Shown here piece after piece: positions 17,251-25,371 of a DNA stretch of 56,128 nt. The stretch is from UBA940 sp031548515. GTDB taxonomy: Bacteria; Bacteroidota; Bacteroidia; Bacteroidales; Rikenellaceae. Location of the stretch: NCBI GenBank assembly GCA_031548515.1, contig JAVBRB010000045.1:1-56128 (forward strand), written 5' to 3'. Numbering within the stretch: the first letter of the stretch is position 1; each line of letters begins with the position of its first letter. The position numbers were made by a program, and so were the translations under genes. The notes under the pieces are model-generated. The model did no database searches, was not told where the DNA came from, and saw only the letters and a list, made by a program, of their open reading frames with translations.

Positions 17251-17898
17251 TCAGATTATATTGCTTTCTTCGCTTTCCTCGCCTTCTTTTACAAAGTAGG
17301 CGACTTTTTCGAGCAGTGTAGTGATATCGTAATTCTCCACCACTATTCCGCGCGGAAAATTCAGCGGGCGCGAAGTGAAGTTCAGAACTCCCTTGATGCC
17401 GGCGTTTATAATAGGCAGGACGAGATTGGAAGCGACTTCAGTGGGAGAAGAAAGCACCACCATATTGATATCCTTATCTTCGACGATCTCCTCGAAATCG
17501 TCCATATGGTAGCACATTATTCCGTCGATAACCTTTCCTGCCTTTTTCTCGTCAATGTCGAAAGCGGCGATTATCTTCAATTTAAGACCCTTGCCGTTGA
17601 AGTATTTTGTAATCGCCTGCCCCAGATGCCCCATGCCTATGACGGCGATATTCATCGGCTCCTCGCTGTCGAGGATCGACGAAATGAATCCGGCCAGCAC
17701 CTTCACATCGTAGCCCTTCTTCGTGTCGCTCGAAAAACCGATGAGCATAAGGTCCCGGCGTACCTGCACGGCCGTAATGCCGTGCATCCCGGCCAGGACG
17801 TGCGAAAATATGTGTGTGATCCCCTGGTCGAGGCAGTCGAGAAGGCTGCGGCGATATTCGCTCAGGCGTTCTACGGTTTTTTCCGGAATATTGTTCAT
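17251..17898 (-). CDS. rex: Redox-sensing transcriptional repressor Rex
   Basis: The protein has 215 residues. The N-terminal winged helix (residues 5-75, with ITAVQVRRDLMLIGFSSDTKKGYDV) is followed by a Rossmann NAD(H)-binding domain with IAVIGMGHLGQAI (G-x-G-x-x-G type) and the C-terminal dimer-swap helix. Family knowledge: Rex senses NADH/NAD+ and represses fermentation and respiration genes. It sits in the operon DUF2807 - rex - ribF with gaps of 8 and 13 bp, placing a redox sensor next to FAD synthesis. I could not find a convincing Rex operator in the operon's own promoter region. Confidence 0.95.
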   Translation of the reverse strand: MNNIPEKTVERLSEYRRSLLDCLDQGITHIFSHVLAGMHGITAVQVRRDLMLIGFSSDTKKGYDVKVLAGFISSILDSEEPMNIAVIGMGHLGQAITKYFNGKGLKLKIIAAFDIDEKKAGKVIDGIMCYHMDDFEEIVEDKDINMVVLSSPTEVASNLVLPIINAGIKGVLNFTSRPLNFPRGIVVENYDITTLLEKVAYFVKEGEESEESNII

Positions 17899-17906
17899 GC
17901 TGGATG

Positions 17907-18740
17907 TTAATCGATTTTTTTGAGCGAACCGGCACTCGATACATCTCGCGACGTCAGATGCGGCTCTCCCTTGTATTTCACCGAAGCTCCGCTCGATACT
18001 TTCGCGACAAGTTCTTCCACCGCGGTTATTTTCACGGAACCTGCACTATTGGCGTCGATGTCGGCTTTTCTGCATATGAAATCGTATCCGTTGAAATTGG
18101 CAGCGCTGTCCACATTGATCTTGCAGTACTCGGCCGCTCCTTCCATCCAGCAGTTGGCAGCGCTGTTGAAATCGGAATAATATTCGCGTGCGATCAGACT
18201 TCCTGTAAATTTAGCGGCGCTGCCGCCCGAGATTTTGCATATTTCGCAAATCCCCGTAATATTACAAACTGCCGCACTACCCACATTCACAGTAATTTTA
18301 CCTGCTTTTACATCAAGTACTACTTTAGCTGCAGACGAGCTTTCTACCGTCAATGACTGCACCGCTATCTGTACGTCTGATTTTAGTGTGGCTGCAGAAG
18401 TAGCCTCAAGTCTGGCCAACGAACCGCTGACGGGAATTGTCACGACCGTCTCCACTCCGGAGTTTACCGATACCTGGGGATCGTATTTGATCATGACCGT
18501 CCCTTCTTTTTCGGTTATAGAAACATAATCGATTACCATTTCGTCGGCAACGATGGTACCCATAGGTTTATCCGAAGCAACGAGCCGCACGGTAATCCCG
18601 CTCGAAACAGACAGTTCAGTGTAGTTCGTACTGATGTCGAATTCTCCGCGAGCAGCTTTCCCGCTCCCCTTTATCGCAGAGGATCCGATACATGACACGG
18701 TGAGTAGCATCAACAACATCCCGAATAAAAATTTTTTCAT
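17907..18740 (-). CDS. Head-GIN (DUF2807) lipoprotein
   Basis: The protein has 277 residues with a lipoprotein signal peptide (LLMLLTVSC-IGSSA). The rest is a right-handed beta-helix-like array of short repeats rich in SSAAK, GSAAK, NSAA and SSGASVKYKGEP, typical of the DUF2807 head-GIN family (often called putative autotransporter adhesin) common in Bacteroidota. No catalytic motif is present. It leads the operon containing rex and ribF. The functional link to them is unknown and may be only positional. Confidence 0.85.
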   Translation of the reverse strand: MKKFLFGMLLMLLTVSCIGSSAIKGSGKAARGEFDISTNYTELSVSSGITVRLVASDKPMGTIVADEMVIDYVSITEKEGTVMIKYDPQVSVNSGVETVVTIPVSGSLARLEATSAATLKSDVQIAVQSLTVESSSAAKVVLDVKAGKITVNVGSAAVCNITGICEICKISGGSAAKFTGSLIAREYYSDFNSAANCWMEGAAEYCKINVDSAANFNGYDFICRKADIDANSAGSVKITAVEELVAKVSSGASVKYKGEPHLTSRDVSSAGSLKKID

Positions 18741-18766
18741 GGGTTGCCTGTTTTCAGTTTATTTAA

Positions 18767-18797
18767 CAAAGATATGGTTTTTACAATAAATAACGAA
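18767..18797 (-). promoter_or_regulatory. Predicted promoter of the DUF2807-rex-ribF operon
   Basis: On the minus strand, TTCG (18794-18797), a 19 bp spacer and TATCTTTG (18767-18774). It is divergent from the HAD gene promoter about 60 bp away. Confidence 0.55.
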
Positions 18798-18835
18798 CAT
18801 ACATGGCACGATATAACAATATCCGGCCAAATAAC

Positions 18836-18843
18836 TATCTTTG
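18836..18843 (+). promoter_or_regulatory. Predicted -7 box of the HAD phosphatase gene
   Basis: TATCTTTG, 23 bp before the ATG at 18867. It fixes the start there, because the longer open frame from 18744 would begin upstream of the promoter. Confidence 0.6.
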
Positions 18844-18866
18844 CATATCATACAAATAAACGGAAG

Positions 18867-19526
18867 ATGCTTAAAGGAGTGATATTCGACATGGACGGCG
18901 TATTGGTCGATAATATGGCGGTGCATATGGAGGCTTTTACTGAAATAGCGCGTCGCTACGGTGTCGGTCTCGACATAAAGGCAACGCTCGGGATGGCAGG
19001 CAAGGGCAACGGCGAGATATTCGAGGCTCTTTTCCCGGCCGGAATAGTTCACAAAGCCGGCGTGCAGGCGCTCGGGGATGAAAAGGAGGCTGTCTATCGC
19101 GAGATATACGCCCCGAAACTCGCACCGGTTCCCGGACTGATCGGGTTCCTCGACAGGCTGAAAGCCGCCGGTATCCGGATCGCTGTGGGAACTTCCGCTC
19201 CGAAAGCCAATATGGATTTCGTTTTCGACGGTCTTGGCATCCGCCGGTATTTCGATGTGATAGTTAACGGCGACATGGTCGCCAGATGCAAACCCGACCC
19301 CGAAATCTATCAGGTCGCGGCAGCCGAACTTAGACTGCAACCAGGCGAATGCCTTGTTTTCGAAGATGCTTTGGCGGGAATAGAAGCGGCGCGATCCGCA
19401 GGGATAAAAGTCGTAGCCCTGTCTACTACGCTGGATGAACCTGTACTTGATGCGACACCTGGAGTAGCAATGATAATCAGAGATTTCACAAATCTCGGTA
19501 CAGACAAACTTCAAGCGTTGCTTTAG
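18867..19526 (+). CDS. HAD superfamily phosphatase (beta-phosphoglucomutase-like)
   Basis: The protein has 219 residues. It has HAD motif I FDMDGVLVDN (catalytic Asp pair), a helical cap of about 60 residues (subclass IA), motif II VGTSAP, motif III lysine in RCKPDPEIY, and motif IV VFEDALAGIEAA. The pattern CKPDPEIY ... FEDALAGI is that of beta-phosphoglucomutase and small sugar-phosphate phosphatases. The natural substrate is not predictable. The gene is single, convergent with tamL (13 bp between stops). Confidence 0.9.
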   Translation: MLKGVIFDMDGVLVDNMAVHMEAFTEIARRYGVGLDIKATLGMAGKGNGEIFEALFPAGIVHKAGVQALGDEKEAVYREIYAPKLAPVPGLIGFLDRLKAAGIRIAVGTSAPKANMDFVFDGLGIRRYFDVIVNGDMVARCKPDPEIYQVAAAELRLQPGECLVFEDALAGIEAARSAGIKVVALSTTLDEPVLDATPGVAMIIRDFTNLGTDKLQALL

Positions 19527-19539
19527 CTTTCATCGAGCA

Positions 19540-21897
19540 TCAGAAAGGATATCCCACCCCGAAATTAAGCGCGGTATTTTTCCATTTGAAATCGTTTATC
19601 CATCTCTCTCCGGCAGGTCTGTTCGGGCTGTGAAGCTGTATCCCCCAGTCGAGCCTCAGAACCACGAAACGCAGGTCGACACGTACCCCAAGGCCGGTAT
19701 TCAGGCCGAGTTGCCTGTAGAATTTATTGAAATGGAAAACTGCTTCGTCGGGATATTCGTCGGGTTTCGAGCGCATGAACCAGATATTTCCCGCATCGAA
19801 GAAGACGGCGCCGCGCAGGATATTCCACACCGGGAAGCGCAATTCGAGATTAGCCTCAAGTTTCACGTCACCCATTTGTGCCGGATAATCCTGCTGTTCA
19901 TACAATTGCGTGCCAGGCCCCAGGGTCCTCACCGCCCATCCGCGCATACTGTTGATGCCCCCGGCAAAGAAGAGTTTGTCGAATGGAGGCGAGGTGGAAT
20001 TGCCGTATGAATAAATCGCACCGCCCTGCAAACGATATGCGAACACCGTTTTTTCACCCAACACGACCTTCTGGCTGAAGCTCATATCACCCCTCAGATA
20101 CTGCGAGAACTGGATCCCGAAAGCATTGTAGTATCCTTCGGAAGTGGGACTCGAGAACAGGTGCGCCAGTCCGCTCAGCAAGTTTCCTGTGGTTTCGGCA
20201 TTTGCACGGAATACAATGGCGCCGGCGTTCAGGTCGCGCGGCTGGTTGTTGAACACGTACGAAGCGGATATCCCCGCAATGAGTTGGTCGGCGTAGCTTG
20301 CCACCAAGTATGGATTATTGAGCTGTTGCGCGAAATCCGGATCCATATACCCCATGTCCACGACATTTATGTCCAACGGGCGTATCGAGATGTTTCCAAA
20401 ACGGCTTATGCCCCATGTATATCCCCAGTTGAGGCCGAAAAGCGCGCGACTGTAGTAGACCCTGTCCTGCCAGTTCGCCGACAATGCCAGTTTCGACGAC
20501 GGACTCTTCGCCCTGTTGTATTTATCCACGTTCCAGAAGAAAACGAACCTCGGAAACGTGAACGAAACGGCACCTCCAAGTTCATATGACAGCTTACGCG
20601 TACTTGATTTCAGAAATTCGAAACCGGCTGTGAACGATGCGTCGAACAGTTCGGCTCCCCGGAACAGATTGCGGTTCTGGTAGCCGAGCGTCGCACGCAG
20701 CCCGTAAAAACTGGACGTGGTGCTTCCCTCGACGTCGACGCGGAAACTTTGCCGGAGCGCCGGAACGCACCTTATATCGCAGCGCAGATAGTTTTCCGAA
20801 GTGGTTTCCGCGCGTCCGGCATCTCCGCCGCCCACGAACGTCACCTGGCTCTCGTCTGCCGCAACTTCTACGGGATCGAACAGCACACTGACGCTTCGGA
20901 ACGCCCCGAGCCTCATCAGTTCTCCTGAAGTGACCGCGACGCGGTCCGCAGAATACAGATAGTTGGAACCGAATTTTATCGACTTCTGCAGTACTTTGGG
21001 CCTGACACGCAGCTTTTCACCGTGATAGACGATGTTCAGTCCGCGCGACCTGATCGTGTCGCAGTATGAGGAAGCTTTGTTTTCGGCCATAGGATTATAA
21101 TCCGGATATACGTATATGTCCTTCAGGCGGTATATTTTGTTGTTGACGTACACGGGCGTCCCATCCTCGCGGTAGCTGTCCAGCTGTCGGTGTACGATCA
21201 TCGTAATATCTACCTGATAATCGCCCTTCGGCCAGTATTCATACGTAATGTTGTTCACGCCGAAACCATAGTATCCGAGGTTGCGCAGTTTCGACGTTAT
21301 GCGCTCGCGCTCGGCGGTCATCACGCCGATATCGAATATGTCGCCCGTGTGCAGCAGTGTCCGGGTGCTGTCCTGCATGACTATGTCTTCGAGAAATTTG
21401 TCCCTGAAATCGTATTTTATCGAAGCAACGCGTGAGGCGGCTCCCTGACGGACTCCGTAAGTGGCTTTGATCTTTTTATTCCGGATAGTATCGACCGAAT
21501 ACCACGCCTCGCCCTCGAAAAAACCGCGCGAGGCCATGTATGTTTCCAGGTACCCGACCGAGAGTTCGGTTTTCACAGGATCCCAGATCACTGGTTCTTC
21601 TCCCACCCGGCGCAGGAAACGGTGCCAGCCATTGTCTTTTTCGGGCCTGGCCTGCGAATACATCCATGCATAGAAATTTGTGCCGAGAAAACGTTTGTTT
21701 GTGGATTGCTGCACGTAACGGTCGAGTTCGCTGGCCGTAACACGCTCGCCGCGCGGAGTATCCTTGTCGGTTTTTATCACATTGCGTTTGAGCAGGTAGC
21801 TTCCGTCGGGTATACGGCGCGTGACACTGCATGACGACAGCAGCGCCACCCCTGTCAAGGCGGCCAGCAACAAAAGTATGAAACGCCTGCGGGTCAT
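19540..21897 (-). CDS. BamA/TamA-family outer-membrane lipoprotein (TamL-like)
   Basis: The protein has 785 residues. A lipoprotein signal (LLLAALTGVALLSSC-SVTRR) is followed by POTRA-like segments (about 60-380; GSYLLKRNVIK and LRNLGYYGFGVNNITYEYW) and a 16-strand barrel at the C-terminus. The barrel carries the Omp85 signature FFAGGINSMRGWAVRTLGPG near residue 655 and ends in LNFGVGYPF. Lipidated TamA homologues (TamL) are characteristic of Bacteroidota and work with TamB-like proteins in outer-membrane assembly. No TamB is seen in this window. The structured repeat R2 lies just upstream of its start. Confidence 0.9.
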   Translation of the reverse strand: MTRRRFILLLLAALTGVALLSSCSVTRRIPDGSYLLKRNVIKTDKDTPRGERVTASELDRYVQQSTNKRFLGTNFYAWMYSQARPEKDNGWHRFLRRVGEEPVIWDPVKTELSVGYLETYMASRGFFEGEAWYSVDTIRNKKIKATYGVRQGAASRVASIKYDFRDKFLEDIVMQDSTRTLLHTGDIFDIGVMTAERERITSKLRNLGYYGFGVNNITYEYWPKGDYQVDITMIVHRQLDSYREDGTPVYVNNKIYRLKDIYVYPDYNPMAENKASSYCDTIRSRGLNIVYHGEKLRVRPKVLQKSIKFGSNYLYSADRVAVTSGELMRLGAFRSVSVLFDPVEVAADESQVTFVGGGDAGRAETTSENYLRCDIRCVPALRQSFRVDVEGSTTSSFYGLRATLGYQNRNLFRGAELFDASFTAGFEFLKSSTRKLSYELGGAVSFTFPRFVFFWNVDKYNRAKSPSSKLALSANWQDRVYYSRALFGLNWGYTWGISRFGNISIRPLDINVVDMGYMDPDFAQQLNNPYLVASYADQLIAGISASYVFNNQPRDLNAGAIVFRANAETTGNLLSGLAHLFSSPTSEGYYNAFGIQFSQYLRGDMSFSQKVVLGEKTVFAYRLQGGAIYSYGNSTSPPFDKLFFAGGINSMRGWAVRTLGPGTQLYEQQDYPAQMGDVKLEANLELRFPVWNILRGAVFFDAGNIWFMRSKPDEYPDEAVFHFNKFYRQLGLNTGLGVRVDLRFVVLRLDWGIQLHSPNRPAGERWINDFKWKNTALNFGVGYPF

Positions 21898-21916
21898 TAA
21901 ATGCGGCTGTCAAATT

Positions 21917-22007
21917 TATTCGTTATCTCCCTGTCAAGAGGCCTGCACCAGCCTGCAGCTGATGGCCGGCGCTCGGTCAGTGATTATTTTACTTCGTAAA
22001 ACAATTG
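21917..22007 (+). repeat. Dispersed structured repeat, copy R2
   Basis: The copy lacks the left hairpin. The middle hairpin reads CAGC-CTGCA-GCTG, where most copies have CGGC-GCCG. The terminal hairpin reads TTTTAC-TTC-GTAAAA, where most have TTTTGC-GCAAAA. Both changes keep the pairing. The copy overlaps the last codons of the nitroreductase gene. Confidence 0.8.
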
Positions 22008-22744
22008 AAGAATCCTTTGCGGACAAGTTCGTCGAAATAGGCTTTCGAGAAAACGCGGTTGTCTTCCCCTTTGTAGCGCCGTTCGGTAAATACCCTTGCG
22101 AGGTTCGGAAGATTGTTAACCTCCAACAGTCCGGCCGTTTCTCCGGACGCCTCCCGTTCCGCCCAAAATGCTTCTATTTCGGCATCTGACGGATCGTGGT
22201 AAATGTTTTCATGCACTACGGCTTCGAGCGGCAGTCTGTCCGTAAGCGGAACATCCGCGGCAGGATAACCGGCAACTACCGTCATGACCGGAATAACCCC
22301 GTCGGGGATTTGCAGAATTTCCGAAATTTCGCGAGCCATATAGAAAGTCGTGCCCAGGTAACATATTCCCAACCCGTGCGCCTCGGCTTCCAGGGAAAGA
22401 TTTTCCGATGCCAACATGGCGTCCGCCATCGCGTTGAGGAACCACACGAAATTGTCGTATTCGGGTTTTGCGCCGCGCAATACACACCAACGGCTGAAGC
22501 GCCTCACATCGGCGCAAAAAGTAAAAACGACCGGGGCTGACATCGCGGGCTGGTTGAAATGACACGGCGAGAGCCGTTCCTTCAGACATGAGTCAGTCGT
22601 CACGATTATACTGTAAACCTGCATGTTGCCGGTATTCGACGCCCTCACGGCAGCTTCGAGCATCTGGTTCATCACGTCGGCAGGCACAGGATCCGGAAGG
22701 AATTTCCGGTGGGAACGATGTCCGGCTATCTCATTAATCATCAT
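21989..22744 (-). CDS. Nitroreductase-family flavoprotein
   Basis: The protein has 251 residues from the ATG at 22744 (ATG 22741 is adjacent; the open frame to 22768 begins with TTG inside the predicted promoter). The N-terminal HRSHRKFLPDPVP matches the FMN-phosphate-binding start of the nitroreductase fold. LEAAVRASNTGNMQVYSIIV and the later HGLGICYLGTTFY segment also fit. It is an NAD(P)H-dependent FMN oxidoreductase; the substrate is unknown. The final codons (about FNCFTK-stop) are encoded by repeat R2, which supplies the TAA. Confidence 0.88.
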   Translation of the reverse strand: MMINEIAGHRSHRKFLPDPVPADVMNQMLEAAVRASNTGNMQVYSIIVTTDSCLKERLSPCHFNQPAMSAPVVFTFCADVRRFSRWCVLRGAKPEYDNFVWFLNAMADAMLASENLSLEAEAHGLGICYLGTTFYMAREISEILQIPDGVIPVMTVVAGYPAADVPLTDRLPLEAVVHENIYHDPSDAEIEAFWAEREASGETAGLLEVNNLPNLARVFTERRYKGEDNRVFSKAYFDELVRKGFFNCFTK

Positions 22745-22765
22745 TTCGGGCTTATTTGCAAAAGA

Positions 22766-22773
22766 CAAAAATA
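22766..22773 (-). promoter_or_regulatory. Predicted -7 box of the nitroreductase gene
   Basis: TATTTTTG on the minus strand, 22 bp before the ATG at 22744. It is divergent from the dapF box. Confidence 0.5.
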
Positions 22774-22805
22774 CAAAGAATCCTGATATTTTTAAGGAAA
22801 TTAAT

Positions 22806-22813
22806 TATATTTG
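22806..22813 (+). promoter_or_regulatory. Predicted -7 box of dapF
   Basis: TATATTTG, 22 bp before the ATG at 22836. It rules out the longer frame from 22623. Confidence 0.55.
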
Positions 22814-22835
22814 CCTTCAGGAAAGCAACAGGCGC

Positions 22836-23657
22836 ATGATTATCGGTTTTGCGAAATACGAAGGCACGGGCAATGATTTCATAATCATCGACGCCCGTAT
22901 TGCGCTCGACTTCGAGTTCCAGCCGGAATTCGTCGCGGCTTTATGCGACCGCCATTTCGGTATCGGGGCCGACGGTCTGATGCTGCTCGAACTCGGCAGC
23001 GGCAAAGCGGACTTCGACATGCGGTATTTCAATTCCGACGGTTTCGAAACGACCATGTGCGGCAACGGCGGACGTTGCATAGCGCTGTTCGCCCACCACC
23101 AGGGAATCGGAGGCAGTGAAAAAGTGTTCAGCGGGGCCGACGGCGTGCATCGCGCAAAGATAAAGGGTGTCGACGATCTGCGGGGCATTGTGGAACTGCA
23201 ACTCAATCATACCGGAATCGTGGAGCAGGAAGGCGACGGTTTCCTGCTCGATACAGGCTCCCCGCATTATGTGAAATTTGTGAATGGCATCGACGATGTC
23301 GATGTGGTCGGCGAAGGGCGTAAAATACGCAACAATCCTGCATACGGTCCCAAAGGCGTCAACGTCAATTTCGTGGAAATAACCGGAAACGGCTCCTTCC
23401 GCCTGCGTACCTATGAACGCGGGGTGGAGGGCGAGACCCAGGCATGCGGTACCGGCGCAACGGCCGCCGCCATAGCAGCCCATGTTGCGAAACAGCCGTC
23501 ATACAACCATTTCTCGATACAGGCTCAGGGAGGACCGTTGATAGTATCTTTCAACACTGACGGGCACGGTCTTTTCACGGATGTATGGCTCAGCGGCGCG
23601 GCACGTAAAGTATTCCACGGCAAACTGGAAACCGACAATTTCATCAGGCTGCTTTGA
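22836..23657 (+). CDS. dapF: Diaminopimelate epimerase
   Basis: The protein has 273 residues. The two catalytic cysteines lie in MCGNGGRC (first half) and ETQACGTGATAAAIA (second half), each in one lobe of the pseudo-symmetric epimerase fold. The N-terminal FAKYEGTGNDFIIID is the family start. It interconverts LL- and meso-diaminopimelate for lysine and peptidoglycan synthesis in the cytoplasm. It is transcribed from its own promoter, and a tiny acidic protein gene follows 57 bp downstream. Confidence 0.97.
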   Translation: MIIGFAKYEGTGNDFIIIDARIALDFEFQPEFVAALCDRHFGIGADGLMLLELGSGKADFDMRYFNSDGFETTMCGNGGRCIALFAHHQGIGGSEKVFSGADGVHRAKIKGVDDLRGIVELQLNHTGIVEQEGDGFLLDTGSPHYVKFVNGIDDVDVVGEGRKIRNNPAYGPKGVNVNFVEITGNGSFRLRTYERGVEGETQACGTGATAAAIAAHVAKQPSYNHFSIQAQGGPLIVSFNTDGHGLFTDVWLSGAARKVFHGKLETDNFIRLL

Positions 23658-23714
23658 TATGCGACCATGCAAAAATCATTTCCCAGAACAACTTCAAGAC
23701 ATTCCCTTTAAATC

Positions 23715-23927
23715 ATGAAATCGCACACGGACATTAAGTCAAAAGAGAGTGTGGCTGATACTGACGACGCGATCAGAAAACCATCGAGGCTCGATCCGAT
23801 CCGCAAAAGCGGAAAGGAACGCCATTCGCTGTACGACGAACTCGACGAAGAAGAGGGAGAACTCGATTACCGCGGCAAGCGCGAGTCGGTGTTGGATTAC
23901 TTCGACGACGGAGAAGACGATCTATAA
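23715..23927 (+). CDS. Small highly charged hypothetical protein
   Basis: The protein has 70 residues, with a basic first half (RKPSRLDPIRKSGKERHS) and a strongly acidic second half (ELDEEEGELDYRGK, YFDDGEDDL). No hydrophobic segment, cysteine or known motif is visible. It follows dapF in the same direction, and a GC-rich hairpin follows it. Support for a real gene is its position and clean ATG-to-stop frame; support for function is nil. Confidence 0.6.
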   Translation: MKSHTDIKSKESVADTDDAIRKPSRLDPIRKSGKERHSLYDELDEEEGELDYRGKRESVLDYFDDGEDDL

Positions 23928-23929
23928 AC

Positions 23930-23948
23930 GGCAGGCGGGCTGCCTGCC
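23930..23948 (+). terminator. Possible terminator after the small charged protein
   Basis: A 7-bp stem, GGCAGGC paired with GCCTGCC, has a 5-base loop. It has no clean T run, so it is weak. Confidence 0.35.
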
Positions 23949-24018
23949 CCTGCCTTAATAAATATTTTGAAAACCTGTCATGCCATATGCAGACGGGTTT
24001 GTATTTTTATTTTTACCG

Positions 24019-24843
24019 ATGGAAAAATTCATGATTGCCGATGGGTGCGCCATACGCATCGGGGACACACTGAAAGGCAACCGCACGGTAGTGTTGTTAC
24101 ATGGCTATCTGGAGTCCCTGAACGTGTGGGATGATTTTACAGGACTCATACAGCCATATGTACGTGTCATCGCCCCCGATCTTCCCGGCCACGGCATTTC
24201 CGAAGTAAAGGACGGGGTTCACACTATGGAATTCCTTGCAGGTGTAGTACATGGGGCATTAGTCGGGATGGACATTGCAAAATGCACTATAGTAGGACAT
24301 TCGATGGGAGGATATGTCGCGCTCGCGTTCGCGGCGAAGTATCCTGAAATGCTTGACGGACTTGTTTTGTTCTCTTCGACCCCGAATCCCGACCCTCCCG
24401 AAAAACAGGAGATGCGCGAACGTGAAGTACAAGTTGTGCTTGGAGGAAAAAAGGAGCTGCTGTCCAGAACTTTACCCGGGAAAGGATTCGCTGCTGAAAA
24501 TCGCATGAAATTTGCAAATGAAATTGAAGACCTTGCCGAACAGGTGATGCTGACCGAGGACGAGGGTATTGTGGCGCTACTGCGCGGCATGGAAGAGCGG
24601 GCCGACATGAACAGTATGCTGCACAGCCTGAAAGTGCCTCAATTGTTCATTTTCGGGTGCAGGGACGAATACATCGCGCGGGAAGCCGCCGAGACGATAG
24701 CGAAAAATCAACCGCAGGCCGAGGTCGTATGGCTCGAAAATTCGGGACATATGGGGTTCGTGGAAGAGCCGGGCAGGTCTGCTAAAGCTTTGCTTGATTT
24801 TTTAGAAATTAATTATGAGAACGACAATAAATTAGTAAAATGA
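24019..24843 (+). CDS. Alpha/beta hydrolase
   Basis: The protein has 274 residues from the ATG at 24019 (an in-frame ATG at 23980 adds only MPYADGFVFLFLP, which looks like leader sequence). It has the oxyanion-hole segment VLLHGYLESLNVWDDF, the nucleophile elbow GHSMGGYVAL (Ser), a lid region with helices, acid Asp in FIFGCRDEY and catalytic His in NSGHMGFVEEP. It is a cytoplasmic esterase/lipase-type enzyme of unknown substrate. It overlaps rpiB by ATGA, so the two are translationally coupled. Confidence 0.88.
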   Translation: MEKFMIADGCAIRIGDTLKGNRTVVLLHGYLESLNVWDDFTGLIQPYVRVIAPDLPGHGISEVKDGVHTMEFLAGVVHGALVGMDIAKCTIVGHSMGGYVALAFAAKYPEMLDGLVLFSSTPNPDPPEKQEMREREVQVVLGGKKELLSRTLPGKGFAAENRMKFANEIEDLAEQVMLTEDEGIVALLRGMEERADMNSMLHSLKVPQLFIFGCRDEYIAREAAETIAKNQPQAEVVWLENSGHMGFVEEPGRSAKALLDFLEINYENDNKLVK

Positions 24844-25289
24844 AAAAAATTGGAATCGCCGCCGATCACGCCGGCTTTGAATTGAAAGAATATCTCGTCG
24901 GATATCTGGCTTCGCTCGATTATGAGGTTTTCGATTTCGGGTGCTACTCGGAAGAACCTTGCGACTATCCCGACGTGGGGCATCCATTAGGCGAAAGCAT
25001 TTCGAAAGGCGAACTGGAGCGCGGCATTTCGGTCTGCGGATCGGGCGTGGGTATCAATATCGTCGTCAACAAACACCGCGGAGTACGTGCTGCGCTGTGT
25101 TGGGAGCCGGAAATCGCAGAGCTAAGCCGCAGGCACAACAATGCCAATGTGATGAGCCTTCCCGGGCGCTTTATGGATAATGCCACGGCTCAGAAATGCG
25201 TCGAACTATTCCTTACAACCGAATTCGAGGGCGGCCGCCACCAGAAACGCATCGACAAGATCGAGCCGAGACCGGAGGCATGTAAGTAG
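24840..25289 (+). CDS. rpiB: Ribose-5-phosphate isomerase B
   Basis: The protein has 149 residues, normal for RpiB/LacAB. GIAADHAGFELKEYL binds the substrate at the N-terminus; SVCGSGVGINIVVNK holds the catalytic Cys and anion hole; RHNNANVMSLPGR follows. It interconverts ribose-5-phosphate and ribulose-5-phosphate in the pentose phosphate pathway. It is coupled to the alpha/beta hydrolase by a 4-bp overlap and followed by a strong terminator. Confidence 0.95.
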   Translation: MKKIGIAADHAGFELKEYLVGYLASLDYEVFDFGCYSEEPCDYPDVGHPLGESISKGELERGISVCGSGVGINIVVNKHRGVRAALCWEPEIAELSRRHNNANVMSLPGRFMDNATAQKCVELFLTTEFEGGRHQKRIDKIEPRPEACK

Positions 25290-25324
25290 CTGGCATCCTC
25301 ACCCGTCATTGCTGCAAATAACAA

Positions 25325-25347
25325 AAGGAGCTGAATTTCAGCTCCTT
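25325..25347. terminator. Bidirectional terminator between rpiB and the LRR gene
   Basis: A 10-bp stem, AAGGAGCTGA paired with TCAGCTCCTT, has a 3-base loop. It is flanked by an A run and a T-rich stretch between convergent genes. Confidence 0.75.
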
Positions 25348-25371
25348 CTTCATTGCAAATTCACTCCTGGG

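Noticed and set aside
18741..18866. Rex operator in the rex operon promoter region
   Set aside because: I looked for a TTGTGAAnnnnTTCACAA-like palindrome and found none convincing.
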